The notes: a model not told the origin generated them from the letters alone. Shown: positions 1 through 9,370, numbered from the stretch's first letter. The stretch: DNA of 64,000 nt from Psychromonas sp. 14N.309.X.WAT.B.A12 (GCF_030397575.1 NZ_JAPNXS010000006.1:204941-268940), one strand, 5' to 3'. Program-made: numbers and translations.

Positions 1-967
1 AGTTGTTTTCACCTTGCAAAGAATCACTATTCTTATGAATACACTGCATTATTTCTTCATCTAGTTCGTCATTTAATTGCAACTTAGCTAATACATAAAA
101 AATTCGAGCGCTGAAACTATGTCTGAACAATATATCGCTTTTAGGTGCTTCGTCATAATGAGTAATTACAGCATGAAATTCTTTGGCCTGAAACGCAGAC
201 TTGATAATTGTTTCTCTTGTCATTAAGTTTTCTTTCAAATACTTTTGATAAATGCTTTTATAATCATCGCTACAAAAATCAGGTACTTGAAATGGATAAA
301 TATTAGATATTACCTTCTCTTTATCAACTAAGCCTTTCTCTGCATATGGCTGTATAATATCGTAACTAATTTTATCCATTGAATTAATAATAGTTAAGCC
401 TTCCTCAATTTCATCAAGGTGGAAATGAGCCAATATAAGTAAATTTGATTTACATGTAACCTCTTCATCCATAACTATTTTTTTTATAAGCGTCCATTGT
501 GCAGCTAATAAGTTTTTTGTATTTTTAAAAGTAATACAAGAAGTGTTAATTAAATGTATGACAACATCGTATTCACATTTTTTATAGTGAAATTCCAACA
601 CATAAAGCCAAGAACTCATATTATGATCTTTATAGTATAATCCGCGATGGCCGTCGATATTGCCATTATCCAATTCTACTGATTTCTTATAAAAACAAGT
701 TGGAATATGTTCATTTAAAATTTCACTATAAATTTTACTAGCGGTATCCCCCAAGTAGCTGTATGCAAATGATTTATTACCATATTTTAATATAATTTCA
801 CTAAACGTCTCTTGGGTATTTTCTTGTTTAAGATCTTGAATAAAGTAATAAAAACCTAAATACCATTTGTTTTCTGAAGTATTTCGATGCTGCTCTAAAA
901 AAGTAAGAGCAGAATAACGCTTAGCTTTTATAGCTTTAATGATTTCTTTTTCACTTATGTGATACAT
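1..967 (-). CDS. Hypothetical protein, C-terminus beyond window
   Basis: An open frame with no stop runs on the minus strand from an ATG at 967 to the left edge, giving at least 322 residues; the C-terminus lies outside the window. The start has a purine-rich GGTGGG a few bases upstream. The protein is soluble-looking, with no signal peptide or membrane span, rich in Lys, Glu, Tyr and Ile, and made of short helical stretches rather like degenerate TPR or Sel1 repeats (for example residues 35-75 and 130-200). I do not recognise a family. The A+T-rich codon use and isolated position next to repeat-bearing spacers would fit an accessory gene. The open frame over almost 1 kb is the main evidence. 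Confidence 0.7.
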   Translation of the reverse strand, partial: MYHISEKEIIKAIKAKRYSALTFLEQHRNTSENKWYLGFYYFIQDLKQENTQETFSEIILKYGNKSFAYSYLGDTASKIYSEILNEHIPTCFYKKSVELDNGNIDGHRGLYYKDHNMSSWLYVLEFHYKKCEYDVVIHLINTSCITFKNTKNLLAAQWTLIKKIVMDEEVTCKSNLLILAHFHLDEIEEGLTIINSMDKISYDIIQPYAEKGLVDKEKVISNIYPFQVPDFCSDDYKSIYQKYLKENLMTRETIIKSAFQAKEFHAVITHYDEAPKSDILFRHSFSARIFYVLAKLQLNDELDEEIMQCIHKNSDSLQGENN

Positions 968-1050
968 TTTACCCACCATTATAAAAATAGATCTATTAGT
1001 TAAAAAAAGGCTGGACGCCCGCATATTTAAATTATCAATATCAAATATTT

Positions 1051-1140
1051 ACAATAAAACTTATCTCAATATGACTACGTCCGTTTTCCCAATAAGCTTT
1101 TCTGAATTAATCGCCATCTTTATCAAACGAAGATAACTAT
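1051..1140 (+). repeat. Degenerate dispersed repeat, copy 1
   Basis: About 90 bases that resemble 4297-4382 in the same orientation. Shared blocks include CTCAATATG, a CTA-GTCC block, CCCA-TAAG and TTTTCTGAAT, with a few substitutions between them. It lies between two minus-strand genes and carries no open frame. It may be a decayed mobile-element or intergenic repeat; the family is unknown. Confidence 0.5.
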
Positions 1141-1165
1141 GAATTCGGATCTAGTTTCTTTTTAC

Positions 1166-1474
1166 TTAATGCCTTGGCTTATCCACTTTTTCATTTTTAC
1201 CTATAAAAGTAATGAGTAAGGCAACCAAAACACCTACTAAACCGATACTTGAAAATATAATGCTGTACTCACTTTTAATACCAAAGATGTTTAATAGACT
1301 GGTTATTAGTAATAATGTCATCCCGAGTGTTTTTATTTTCGTTAACCGCTTATTTAAGCTAAACCAACCATCACAAGATGGACATTGCTTTTCTACGTAG
1401 ATGCTATTTTTATTGATGCTTTTAATATCTTTCGGGCTCATTTTTTCTTGGCAATGTGGGCACGTTACTTTCAC
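1166..1474 (-). CDS. Small zinc-ribbon, two-TM membrane protein
   Basis: A 102-residue protein starting with GTG at 1474. I chose this start because AAGGA lies six bases before it; an in-frame ATG at 1534 would add 20 residues without a comparable site. The N-terminus holds two CxxC pairs (CPHC near residue 5 and CPSC near residue 32), a zinc-ribbon layout. Two hydrophobic helices follow (about residues 45-65 and 70-92), then a short basic tail. Proteins of this kind are usually annotated as hypothetical membrane proteins, and no function can be given. It is transcribed alone, in the same direction as the partial gene at the left edge. Confidence 0.6.
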   Translation of the reverse strand: MKVTCPHCQEKMSPKDIKSINKNSIYVEKQCPSCDGWFSLNKRLTKIKTLGMTLLLITSLLNIFGIKSEYSIIFSSIGLVGVLVALLITFIGKNEKVDKPRH

Positions 1475-2044
1475 TTTTAATCCTTGGGGCTTATTAATTT
1501 CAGTTAACAATCTGGTAAGGCAATAAAATATCATAATTTTATATTAATCATGCCATTCATTTAAACGCCTAGTTAAAAACATGAGCCTCTAGTCTTTGAA
1601 CTAAAAAGAGTGTTTGCCTCAACACGACAAGAATAAAACCTAAAACACACAAAAGGAAAAGTATGAGACAGGCATTCTTAATCTTCTTCCTGTATTTTTC
1701 TCATCTAGCTCAAATACTTCAAGCCAGACTTTTCTTACTTTAAAGGTATCTGGTTTCTTCTATCTTTTAGCAGTTCGAAGCGTCGTTCGGTATGTTCAGC
1801 CTTCTTTTGCACGGTATAACGATAGTCATTGATTTGCTGGCTAGCAGTATCATCAAATAGAGCTACCCTGCTTTTCTAGTCGATGGGCGGAGCCAGTGGA
1901 TATAGTTTGCGAAGATACGGAATAATGAGTTCCGTATGATGAAAACGGTTCTTTCTTACTATTAATCAATGCTAGCTAAACCCTTTTTCTGCTAGAATTC
2001 AAAACTTAATATCTCATCTTTTCATCCACATAAGAGTGAATTAC
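1475..2044. other. Intergenic stretch before purT
   Basis: About 570 bases without a convincing gene. It contains a 26-codon frame at 1663-1743 that follows an AAAGGA site and encodes a hydrophobic, signal-peptide-like stretch ending at once in a stop, possibly the start of a decayed gene. The T-rich block near 1728-1770 resembles 4485-4525. A perfect 8-bp inverted repeat with a 7-base loop lies at 1915-1937. I saw no clear purine-repressor operator before purT. Confidence 0.45.
1915..1937. repeat. Inverted repeat upstream of purT
   Basis: ATACGGAA and its exact complement TTCCGTAT are separated by seven bases, about 108 bases before the purT start. There is no T-run after it, so it is more likely a protein-binding site or structural remnant than a terminator. 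No known regulator consensus is recognised. Confidence 0.4.
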
Positions 2045-3235
2045 ATGACACATCCAATTTTAGGTACGGCAACCTCGGCAAGTGCAACTAAGGCATTATT
2101 GTTAGGCTCAGGCGAATTAGGCAAAGAAGTGGCTATCGAGCTACAACGTTTTGGCATCGAAGTGATTGCTGCTGATAGCTATGCAAACGCGCCAGCAATG
2201 CAAATTGCACATCGTTCACATGTTGTCAGCATGTTAGATGGAAAACGCTTAGAAGAAATCATTCGCTTAGAAAACCCAGACTTCATTATTCCTGAAGTAG
2301 AAGCGATTGCGACTGATACTTTGCTGGAGTTAGAGCAACAAGGTTTTAATGTTGTCCCGACTGCGCGTGCTGCAAAATTGACCATGGATAGAGAAGGCAT
2401 TCGTCGTTTAGCCGCTGAAACGTTAAGCGTAAAAACTTCACCTTACATTTTTGCTGATACTAAAGAAGAGTATTTACAAGCCGTTAAAGAGATTGGCCAG
2501 CCTTGCGTGATTAAGCCTGTAATGAGCAGTTCAGGTAAAGGTCAAAGCGTGGTAAAAACGGATGCAGATTTAGATAACTCTTGGACTTACTCTCAAGAAG
2601 GTGGCCGTACTGGCGAAGGTCGTATCATTATTGAAGGTTTTGTTCCATTTGATTATGAAATCACTTTGTTAACGGTTAGCGCGGTTGATGGCATACACTT
2701 TTGCGCCCCTATTGGGCATCGTCAAGAAGACGGTGATTACCGTGAGTCATGGCAGCCACAAGCAATGTCTGAAACAGCATTACAAAAAGCCCAAGCTATT
2801 GCGACAAAGGTGGTTACTGAATTAGGTGGTTTTGGTTTATTTGGGATGGAGTTTTTTGTAAAAGGTGATGAAGTTTACTTTAGCGAAGTCTCGCCTCGCC
2901 CACACGATACAGGCTTGGTGACGTTGATTTCACAGGATTTATCTGAGTTCGCTTTGCATGTGCGCGCTATTTTAGGTTTCCCTATTGGTAATATTACGCA
3001 ATACGGCCCTTCGGCTTCAAGTGTTATTTTAGGTAATGGCACATCACAAGATATCCAATTTGAAGGTGTCGCCACTGCGCTAGGCAAAGTAGCAGGATCG
3101 CAGATACGTTTGTTTGCAAAACCCAATATTAATGGTGGTCGCCGTTTAGGTGTCGCGATTGCTCGTGGTGAAAATATTGAACAAGCCATTGAGAGTGCAA
3201 AATCTGTTAGTACTGCTGTAAACATTGTTTATTAA
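2045..3235 (+). CDS. purT: Formate-dependent GAR transformylase PurT
   Basis: PurT makes formyl-GAR from GAR, formate and ATP, the folate-independent third step of purine synthesis. The 396-residue product matches the family length (about 392). The N-terminal Rossmann-like part carries [14 protein letters not shown] near residue 20, typical of PurT/PurK. The ATP-grasp domain follows, with [14 protein letters not shown] near residue 155 and the metal-binding stretch [19 protein letters not shown] near residue 280. The ATG at 2045 is preceded by AAGAG at eight bases; an in-frame GTG at 2036 overlaps that site and is less likely. It is monocistronic, with convergent downstream genes and a shared terminator. 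PurU at 38999 can supply its formate. A 15-base tandem duplication covers its stop codon (3229-3258). Confidence 0.96.
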   Translation: MTHPILGTATSASATKALLLGSGELGKEVAIELQRFGIEVIAADSYANAPAMQIAHRSHVVSMLDGKRLEEIIRLENPDFIIPEVEAIATDTLLELEQQGFNVVPTARAAKLTMDREGIRRLAAETLSVKTSPYIFADTKEEYLQAVKEIGQPCVIKPVMSSSGKGQSVVKTDADLDNSWTYSQEGGRTGEGRIIIEGFVPFDYEITLLTVSAVDGIHFCAPIGHRQEDGDYRESWQPQAMSETALQKAQAIATKVVTELGGFGLFGMEFFVKGDEVYFSEVSPRPHDTGLVTLISQDLSEFALHVRAILGFPIGNITQYGPSASSVILGNGTSQDIQFEGVATALGKVAGSQIRLFAKPNINGGRRLGVAIARGENIEQAIESAKSVSTAVNIVY

Positions 3236-3379
3236 ATAAAGGTTTATTAAATAAAGGTTTTTGCTGAACCTTGACATAGCCTTTAGCAAGCTCAGGCAAG
3301 GAGCGAATTATACAACAGCATCGTTTTATAAAAGTCGAAATCTACATAAACTAGCGTAATTTAATAGACGATATATATC

Positions 3380-3412
3380 AAAAAAGGCAAATCAACATGA
3401 TTTGCCTTTTCG
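3380..3412. terminator. Bidirectional terminator purT/OMP gene
   Basis: A GGCAAATCA stem with a three-base loop and its exact complement is flanked by A-rich and T-rich runs. It sits between the convergent purT and the beta-barrel gene and can serve both strands. Confidence 0.8.
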
Positions 3413-3438
3413 TATTTTATTAGCTTATTTTTTGGAAT

Positions 3439-4017
3439 TTAAAATTTGTATTCAAGACCAACTGAGGCGTATTTCATATCCGTTGAAAAGTCAGAATCGC
3501 TGTCCGCGCTTTCTGCATCCAAATCATTATCATAAACGGTATAATCGACTTTAACTGCCCAGTTTTTATCTAAGTGATAACTCACCCCTACCCCTGCAAA
3601 TAACCCAGTGTCATCTTCGTTTCCATCAACTCCTAGTACAGAGTAATCAGTTTCATACCAGAGCTGACCACCTTTAGCATAAATTTCGATATTGTTTGTC
3701 ACTGGTAAACCTAATTTTAACCCAAGGGTATATCCATCCGTTTCTGCACTTGCAACAGTGTTTCCATAATCACCAAAATCGACGTAACTCCCCTCAACAG
3801 CAATATATTCATTCAAAGAGTAACCTACGAATAGCTGATAAGCGTCTTTATCATCATCAAATTCGTCATCATTATCTACTCGTAAATAACCATAGTTACC
3901 ACCGACATAAACACCTGCCGCATCGGAATCTGGGTTATATGCTTCTGCATGCGCCAATGTTGCAGAGCTTAAAAAACCAGTTGAAATTAATGCGTATGCT
4001 AAAATTGACTTTTTCAT
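3439..4017 (-). CDS. OmpA-like 8-strand beta-barrel outer membrane protein
   Basis: A 192-residue exported protein. Residues 1-24 form a signal peptide (MKKSILAYALIS..., with cleavage expected after AHA). The mature part shows alternating aromatic/hydrophobic beta strands (YVGGNYGYLRV, YQLFVGYSLN, YTLGLKLGLP, WAVKVDYTVY) and ends in KF, the C-terminal phenylalanine needed for barrel assembly. Loops are very Asp-rich, as in marine porin-like proteins. Length and strand pattern fit the small OmpA/OmpW-like barrel domain without a peptidoglycan-binding domain. The start at 4017 has GGAG six bases upstream; an in-frame ATG at 4029 overlaps that site. Ligand or role is unknown. Confidence 0.8.
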   Translation of the reverse strand: MKKSILAYALISTGFLSSATLAHAEAYNPDSDAAGVYVGGNYGYLRVDNDDEFDDDKDAYQLFVGYSLNEYIAVEGSYVDFGDYGNTVASAETDGYTLGLKLGLPVTNNIEIYAKGGQLWYETDYSVLGVDGNEDDTGLFAGVGVSYHLDKNWAVKVDYTVYDNDLDAESADSDSDFSTDMKYASVGLEYKF

Positions 4018-4638
4018 TGTATGCTCCATAAGTGTTTTATTATTTAATACTCATACTGAATTACTTTGTTAGTAGAGTTGCTCTTCAAGCTATTAAAGCT
4101 GTTTAAGCTGATTAAGTATTTACAAAATATGTGCCAACATTTACCCCTAAAAAAAGGGTGTTTTTCGTTCTGAAAATGTACAATTCGTTGTTTTAATGTG
4201 AATTTTTTATAATTCACTATGAAGAAATTACATACTCTAATTGCTCAAGAAAATTTTTGAATACCCCATGTTTAGAATAAGCACCAGCAAAAAATTTCAA
4301 TAAAATCTTCCTCAATATGGCTAGGTCCATTCCTCCCATTAAGTTTTTCTGAATCAATCACTGAACTTAGCAAGGTAAGGAACCGTTGCTAGCGCTCTCC
4401 AGATGGGCGTCGGATATGAGCGGTGCTTGAGGTAGCCGTTATTGCTTTACCCCAAAGGTATAAATCAGAAAACGATACAGGAGCCTTTTTCTTTCCTTTT
4501 TGAAGGTATAGGTTTCTTTAGCGTGAGGAAAAATAACTTGCCGACCGGACGGAACACTGACAATAAATATAAAACAGAGGAGACGAGATCTCAGATCTCT
4601 AAATAAATGAAGACTGGGTTACCATTCAGAACAAAGTA
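4018..4638. other. Intergenic stretch with second degenerate repeat
   Basis: About 620 bases with no convincing gene. The first 250 bases are A+T-rich and probably hold the promoter of the beta-barrel gene. 4297-4382 is the second copy of the dispersed repeat, and 4485-4525 resembles the T-rich block near 1730. The remainder looks like decayed sequence. Confidence 0.4.
4297..4382 (+). repeat. Degenerate dispersed repeat, copy 2
   Basis: Matches 1051-1140 in the same orientation with scattered substitutions. The best block reads CCTCAATATGGCTAGGTCC against ATCTCAATATGACTACGTCC. It lies in a gene-free spacer and shows no terminal inverted repeats that I can see. Confidence 0.5.
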
Positions 4639-4827
4639 TTAAAGATAACCAGATTCAAACACTTGTTTGATTAATGCTATGAATAGCATGGCAAATACTA
4701 AAATAGGTAAGATTTTACTGTACTTCGCTTGTTGTTTCGCATCAATAGGCTTGGCATAACGCTCACCGAGTATCACCATCAAGGCAACAGCACCAAATAA
4801 CGCAATCAAGATCCAGATAATTGTCAT
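4639..4827 (-). CDS. Small two-TM membrane protein
   Basis: A 62-residue protein with two hydrophobic helices (about residues 3-20 and 39-56) separated by a basic loop containing KPIDAKQQAKYSK. A very strong ribosome binding site, AAGGGGAG, lies just before the ATG at 4827, which supports a real gene despite the size. No family is recognised. It stands alone between long spacers. Confidence 0.6.
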   Translation of the reverse strand: MTIIWILIALFGAVALMVILGERYAKPIDAKQQAKYSKILPILVFAMLFIALIKQVFESGYL

Positions 4828-4942
4828 ACTCTCCCCTTAACGATTCCACTTATTGTAATAGTTACATCATGTGTTCAACATAGCATATAGATCAATGTAT
4901 ATGGGCATTACATCACTATGCATTAGCAAGGAGACGTTGAAA

Positions 4943-5041
4943 ATGAGATTTTTAGATTTCAGCAAGCTAAGGAATGATGGCACTTCTAACGCCCCTCTTT
5001 CCATAATGAACTTCATGAAAACCTTTCAATTGGCCCTGTAA
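4943..5041 (+). CDS. Possible 32-residue small protein
   Basis: An ATG at 4943 follows AAGGAG with a nine-base spacer, as good a ribosome binding site as any in the window. It opens a 32-codon frame that is mixed polar and hydrophobic, with no clear membrane helix. Its stop lies inside a perfect 8-bp stem with a three-base loop at 5034-5052. There is no family support. It could be a leader peptide or small stress protein ahead of the CsbD gene, or chance. Confidence 0.3.
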   Translation: MRFLDFSKLRNDGTSNAPLSIMNFMKTFQLAL

Positions 5042-5052
5042 TAGTTACAGGG
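5034..5052. repeat. Perfect hairpin CCCTGTAA/TTACAGGG
   Basis: An 8-bp perfect stem with loop TAG overlaps the stop of the small frame at 4943-5041. No T-run follows, so it is not a canonical terminator. It may be an operator or mRNA structure. Confidence 0.4.
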
Positions 5053-5200
5053 TGAGCATACCTTTAATTTTACCAATTAAAAAAATAACATTAGTAATCA
5101 ACAACTTAAATATTGGCATGCAACTTGTAATGCTTCTTACTAAGAACATCGACGCAATCACTATATTGCATTTATTCAAGCTAACTTAAGGAGTTATATT

Positions 5201-5392
5201 ATGAATAACGACATTATGAAAGGTCAGTGGAAACAAGTTTCAGGTACTATCAAAGAGAAATGGGGTAAGTTAACAGATGATGACTTACAAGAAATTGACG
5301 GTAACCTAGAAGTATTCCAAGGCAAAATGCAAGAAAAATACGGTATGGAAAAAGATGAAGCAGAAAAAGAGTTTAATAAGACATTCTCATAG
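5201..5392 (+). CDS. CsbD family stress-response protein
   Basis: A 63-residue hydrophilic protein of the CsbD/YjbJ family, usually abundant under general or osmotic stress; its biochemical role is unknown. The family pattern is clear: MKGQWKQVSGTIKEKWGKLTDDDL, then GNLEVFQGKMQEKYG, and a Lys/Glu-rich tail. The AAGGAG site lies seven bases before the ATG. It is monocistronic with its own terminator. Confidence 0.9.
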   Translation: MNNDIMKGQWKQVSGTIKEKWGKLTDDDLQEIDGNLEVFQGKMQEKYGMEKDEAEKEFNKTFS

Positions 5393-5768
5393 GTCTTAAC
5401 CTCTTATGTAATGTTTATTAAATAATTTATTCAAGGCCAATTCAATTGGCCTTTTTTTCAAACAATAAAATGAAGTTTTATTTTCATTAAAAGGGAGTTT
5501 GGTGTCTATAAAAAGCGCTAAAAAATCCCCCAAAAATTGAATCTAAGCTGGTATTAATCGAGCTCAAAATCTCGTCACGATTGTTAATTGACTCATTAGT
5601 ATATTTTCAATACCAAAATAATTTTAAGTTTCACACAAAAATACAGTTTATAAAAAGACACAATCAATTCAGTTCTTAATAGGTTTTATTTATCACAACT
5701 AACTAAAACTCTATTTATCAACATGTTTTATCAGTATCCAAAGGTCACAAAAAATAAGGATAGTGTTT
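5393..5768. other. Spacer between csbD and PQQ dehydrogenase
   Basis: Holds the csbD terminator at 5433-5459 and then about 300 A+T-rich bases that must include the promoter of the following dehydrogenase gene. No open frame or clear operator is seen. Confidence 0.4.
5433..5459 (+). terminator. Terminator of csbD gene
   Basis: AAGGCCAAT, a three-base loop and ATTGGCCTT, followed by a run of T: a canonical rho-independent terminator 40 bases after the CsbD stop. Confidence 0.9.
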
Positions 5769-8102
5769 ATGATCATTTTATCAGGGTTATTTTTTATTAT
5801 AGGTTTAGCCTTATTGCTCGGCGGTGGTTGGCTAATTGCGTTGGGTGGTAGCTTATATTATTGCTTAGCCGGAATAGCATTCATTGCGGTGTCATTATTA
5901 GTGCGTAACAAAAATGCATACGCTAACTTTATTTACGCTATTTTTTTAATGGCGACAATGGTTTGGTCAATTCTTGAATCAGGTCTCAGTTGGTGGCCTT
6001 TAGCAACTAGAATGGGACTTTTCCTAGTGTTAGCAATCCCTCTCCTCTTAATTGCTTTTGTTAAACATCGTCGCGGTTGGATATTTTTATTGCCCGTCTG
6101 GTTAGCGACCAGTGCCACTACTCTTTCCCCTTTAATGGTTACATCCCCGACAACGGTAGAGGGTCAATTACCGCGAGCTGTTAGTATGCCCTTTTCAAGT
6201 GATGTAGATGAAAGTGATTGGAATGCTTATGGTAGAAGCAATTTGGGGCAACGATTTTCTCCTTTGGCTAACATTACACCTGAGAATGTCGATCAATTAC
6301 AATTGGCTTGGCAATATCAAACAGGTGATAAAAAAGGCCCTAAAGATGTAGGCGAAACCACTTATGAAGCAACCCCACTTAAAATAGGTAATGCACTTTA
6401 CCTTTGTACGCCTCATAATTGGCTTATTGCTTTAAATGCAGATACAGGTGAAGAGCAATGGGTTTACGACGCCAAAGTACCCGCTGAAAGTCAGCGCCAG
6501 CATCAAACTTGTCGTGGAGTTTCTTATTTACCACCAAGTGATAGTAAACCACTTCCTGATGTTCAAACCATTTCAACACCTTCAGAAAATCTAAGCGCAT
6601 TACAATGCGATGCACAATTATTTTTACCCACATCAGATGCACGTCTTATCGCAGTTGACCCTGTCACAGGAGCGCGCTGTGCTAACTTTGCCGAGAACGG
6701 AGAGTTAGATTTAATGCACAATATGCCATTTAAACAATCTGGTTATTATTATTCAACGTCGCCTCCATTAGTAGCAGGTGGTGTAGTCATCGTGGCTGGT
6801 TCAGTAAATGATAATTACGATATTAATTCGCCTTCTGGTGTGATCCGAGCTTATGACGTGAAGACGGGGGAGTTAATGTGGAACTGGGATTCAGGAAAGC
6901 CAAATAAAACAGCACCAATTGGGGAAGATGAGCTATATGCAACTAGCTCACCAAATAGCTGGTCTGTTGCGAGTGCAGATGAGGAGTTAGGATTAGCTTA
7001 TTTCCCAATGGGTAACCGAACTCCCGATCAACTAGGTATATACCGCACACCTGCTGAAGAAAAATATGCAACATCTGTTGTGGCATTGAGTCTTAAAACA
7101 GGTCAAGTCGCTTGGGTTCAACAGTTTGTTCATCATGATTTATGGGATATGGATACGCCTGCTCAACCTTCTTTATTAGATCTAGACACTGAAACAGGAA
7201 AACAACCCGCTTTGGTAATTCCAACCAAGCAAGGCGATATTTATGTGCTTAATAGAGCGACAGGTGAAGCTATATTGCCGATCACCGAAGAAGCTGCTCC
7301 ACAAGGTGCGATTGTTGGAGATCACACAGCTAAAACTCAACCGACTTCTGCTTTATCTTTTAAACCAGAAAAATTAACAGAATCGGATATGTGGGGAGCA
7401 ACGCCATTAGACCAGTTAATATGCAGAATTAACTTTAAAAAATTACGCTATGAGGGGCGTTACACACCACCATCAGAACAAGGCTCAATTATATATCCAG
7501 GTAACTTTGGTGTATTCAACTGGGGCAGTATTGCAATAGATCCTAAACGTCAGCAATTATTTGGAATGCCTCTTTACCTTGCTTTTACATCAACATTAGT
7601 GCCCAAAGAGGGACTCGATTTAAGTGGTTCAAATAAAGGGGAACAAGGGGTTAATTCAAATGAAGGGGCTGATTATGCTGTAGATTTAAAACCATTCCTT
7701 TCTCCACTGGGCATTCCCTGCCAACAACCTCCTTGGGGATTTGTAGCTGGTGCAAACCTTAAAACTGGTCAGACGGTTTGGAAACATAAGAATGGCACTA
7801 TTGAAGATATGACGCCACTTAAACTGCCAATTGAAATGGGTGTACCTGGTATTGGTGGTCCAATTATTACTGATAGCGGCATCGTATTTATGGCGGCGAC
7901 GGTTGATAATTACTTGCGAGCTTACAACCTATCCGATGGTAAGGAGCTGTGGAAAGCGCGATTACCAGCAGGTGGGCAAGCCACTCCAATGACCTATTTA
8001 AACAGTAAAGGTGAACAAATGGTCGTGCAAGTTGCAGGTGGTCATGGTTCTATTGGAACAACAATTGGTGATTATGTTATTGCTTATAAACTAAAGAAAT
8101 AG
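5769..8102 (+). CDS. Membrane-bound PQQ-dependent glucose dehydrogenase type
   Basis: A 777-residue quinoprotein of the glucose/quinate/shikimate dehydrogenase family (E. coli Gcd is about 796). It oxidises a sugar or polyol in the periplasm and passes electrons to ubiquinone. Residues 1-130 form about five membrane helices. The rest is a PQQ beta-propeller containing WNAYGRSNLGQRFSPL, the GEEQW/GELMW/GQVAW/GQTVW blade signatures, HHDLWDMDTPAQPSL, and IPTKQGDIYVLNRATGE with the Lys that contacts PQQ. The start at 5769 has AAGGA at eight bases; a GTG at 5763 is too close to it. There are no pqq biosynthesis genes in the window. The exact substrate cannot be told from sequence, and quinate is an alternative. 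Confidence 0.9.
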   Translation: MIILSGLFFIIGLALLLGGGWLIALGGSLYYCLAGIAFIAVSLLVRNKNAYANFIYAIFLMATMVWSILESGLSWWPLATRMGLFLVLAIPLLLIAFVKHRRGWIFLLPVWLATSATTLSPLMVTSPTTVEGQLPRAVSMPFSSDVDESDWNAYGRSNLGQRFSPLANITPENVDQLQLAWQYQTGDKKGPKDVGETTYEATPLKIGNALYLCTPHNWLIALNADTGEEQWVYDAKVPAESQRQHQTCRGVSYLPPSDSKPLPDVQTISTPSENLSALQCDAQLFLPTSDARLIAVDPVTGARCANFAENGELDLMHNMPFKQSGYYYSTSPPLVAGGVVIVAGSVNDNYDINSPSGVIRAYDVKTGELMWNWDSGKPNKTAPIGEDELYATSSPNSWSVASADEELGLAYFPMGNRTPDQLGIYRTPAEEKYATSVVALSLKTGQVAWVQQFVHHDLWDMDTPAQPSLLDLDTETGKQPALVIPTKQGDIYVLNRATGEAILPITEEAAPQGAIVGDHTAKTQPTSALSFKPEKLTESDMWGATPLDQLICRINFKKLRYEGRYTPPSEQGSIIYPGNFGVFNWGSIAIDPKRQQLFGMPLYLAFTSTLVPKEGLDLSGSNKGEQGVNSNEGADYAVDLKPFLSPLGIPCQQPPWGFVAGANLKTGQTVWKHKNGTIEDMTPLKLPIEMGVPGIGGPIITDSGIVFMAATVDNYLRAYNLSDGKELWKARLPAGGQATPMTYLNSKGEQMVVQVAGGHGSIGTTIGDYVIAYKLKK

Positions 8103-8450
8103 CAATAGCCAAGGGCTAAATATAACTCAAGAATGCTGGGTTATATTTAGTCTATTTATATGGGCTATGCGTTAAAAAGGTACTTATTCTTTTATCTCAA
8201 AGGAATAGCATCAAAATTGTTACAGGTGCCTTTTTCTGTAGATTAATTAAAGCGATACATTACTAGGGAGACCGTAGGAATAAGTTACTCTTCCCCCTCA
8301 AAAGACATCAACAATCCCAAACAATAAAATAACAATCCGCATTATATTGTTGATATAAATAGTTTATGTTATTAAATATGTTCAAAGCCTAATTAAACGC
8401 ATTATCGAGTTAAGAGTAGGCCTCTCTCTATTTAGAACATAAGGATGATT
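8103..8450. other. Spacer with hairpin after PQQ dehydrogenase
   Basis: An 11-bp stem with a 13-base loop at 8116-8150 (CTAAATATAAC and its complement) lies just after the dehydrogenase stop. It lacks a T-run but could end transcription. The other 300 bases are A+T-rich and show no gene. Confidence 0.4.
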
Positions 8451-9329
8451 ATGTTTGCACAAGTTGTTGGGATACTTTTTCCTGTTTTTGCGATAACTCT
8501 TGTTGGATTTTTTATTGGCCGCTGGTTAAAACCAGACTTCAAACCAATCAATCGCATCAATATGGATGTACTTGTTCCTGCACTTGTATTCTCATCTTTA
8601 GCAGTAATGCCAATGGAAATGGGACAACTCCCATTAATTACCGCATCAGTTGTCGCTGTATTATTACCTGGCCTATTAATGGTCCCTATTTGCAAAGTTT
8701 TTAAGTTAAATTTTAAAATTTGGGCACCGTCGAATATGTTCAGAAATAGCGGTAACTTAGCTATTCCTTTGTTTACCTATACTTTTGGGGATACCGCACT
8801 TGCCCCCGCTGTATTGCTTTTTGTTATCTCATCCTGCGCACACCTTAGTATCGGCATCGCTTTATTAAGTGATGGGAGCCCTATTAAAAAGATGCTGACT
8901 ATGCCGGTATTTTTAGCGGCTTTGTTAGGGTTAGTATTAAATCTTAGTGGCGTTGGCATATGGAAACCGCTTTATGATGCCACCCATTTACTCGGCGGCG
9001 CTTCTATCCCGATTATGCTGTTATCACTTGGCTCTCAGATGTGTAATATTCGCCTTAGTGGTTTAAAGGTTGGGATTATGTGTACGGTATTGTCATTTGT
9101 TACAGGTGCAATTGCCTTTATAGCAATCTATCTATTTATCCCGTTACCAACACTACATTTACAAATGTTGCTTTTGTTTACTATGCTACCACCAGCGGTG
9201 ATGAATTATATGCTCGCAGAAAGATTTAATATTGGGCCAGAAAAAGTGGCATCGATGGTGTTATTCAGCAATTTTTTCAGCATTATCACGCTTCCTATTG
9301 TGCTGGTTATAGCTTTGTCACTAGGCTAA
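8451..9329 (+). CDS. AEC family transporter
   Basis: A 292-residue integral membrane protein of the auxin efflux carrier family. These proteins export or exchange small carboxylates such as malate or malonate. About ten hydrophobic helices span the whole length. Family traits include the N-terminal FPVFAITLVGFFIGRWLKP, the NSGNLAIPLFTYTFG segment near residue 100 and LLSLGSQM near residue 190, close to the fold's internal repeat. The ATG at 8451 is six bases after AAGG; the ATG at 8445 abuts it. The 89-residue membrane protein 41 bases downstream may be cotranscribed. The substrate is unknown. Confidence 0.85.
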   Translation: MFAQVVGILFPVFAITLVGFFIGRWLKPDFKPINRINMDVLVPALVFSSLAVMPMEMGQLPLITASVVAVLLPGLLMVPICKVFKLNFKIWAPSNMFRNSGNLAIPLFTYTFGDTALAPAVLLFVISSCAHLSIGIALLSDGSPIKKMLTMPVFLAALLGLVLNLSGVGIWKPLYDATHLLGGASIPIMLLSLGSQMCNIRLSGLKVGIMCTVLSFVTGAIAFIAIYLFIPLPTLHLQMLLLFTMLPPAVMNYMLAERFNIGPEKVASMVLFSNFFSIITLPIVLVIALSLG

Positions 9330-9370
9330 AAGGTGATCGTAAAATGGTTGTTATAACCTATGGGGGATAA

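Larger units (their letters stand above)
4828..5200. other. Spacer before csbD with a possible small ORF
   Basis: About 370 bases. It contains a possible 32-codon gene at 4943-5041 (listed separately) and a perfect hairpin at 5034-5052. The last 60 bases carry the AAGGAG site of the CsbD gene. Nothing else is recognised. Confidence 0.4.

Noticed and set aside
1663..1743. 26-codon frame with AAAGGA upstream and a signal-peptide-like product
   Set aside because: It ends before any mature part and lies in a decayed-looking spacer; kept only as a note in the intergenic entry.
1938..2044. PurR operator before purT
   Set aside because: No sequence close to the ACGCAAACGTTTGCGT consensus was found in this interval.
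3696..4031. 111-codon plus-strand frame
   Set aside because: It is antisense to the beta-barrel gene, has a His/Leu/Gln-rich composition typical of a shadow frame, and no ribosome binding site.
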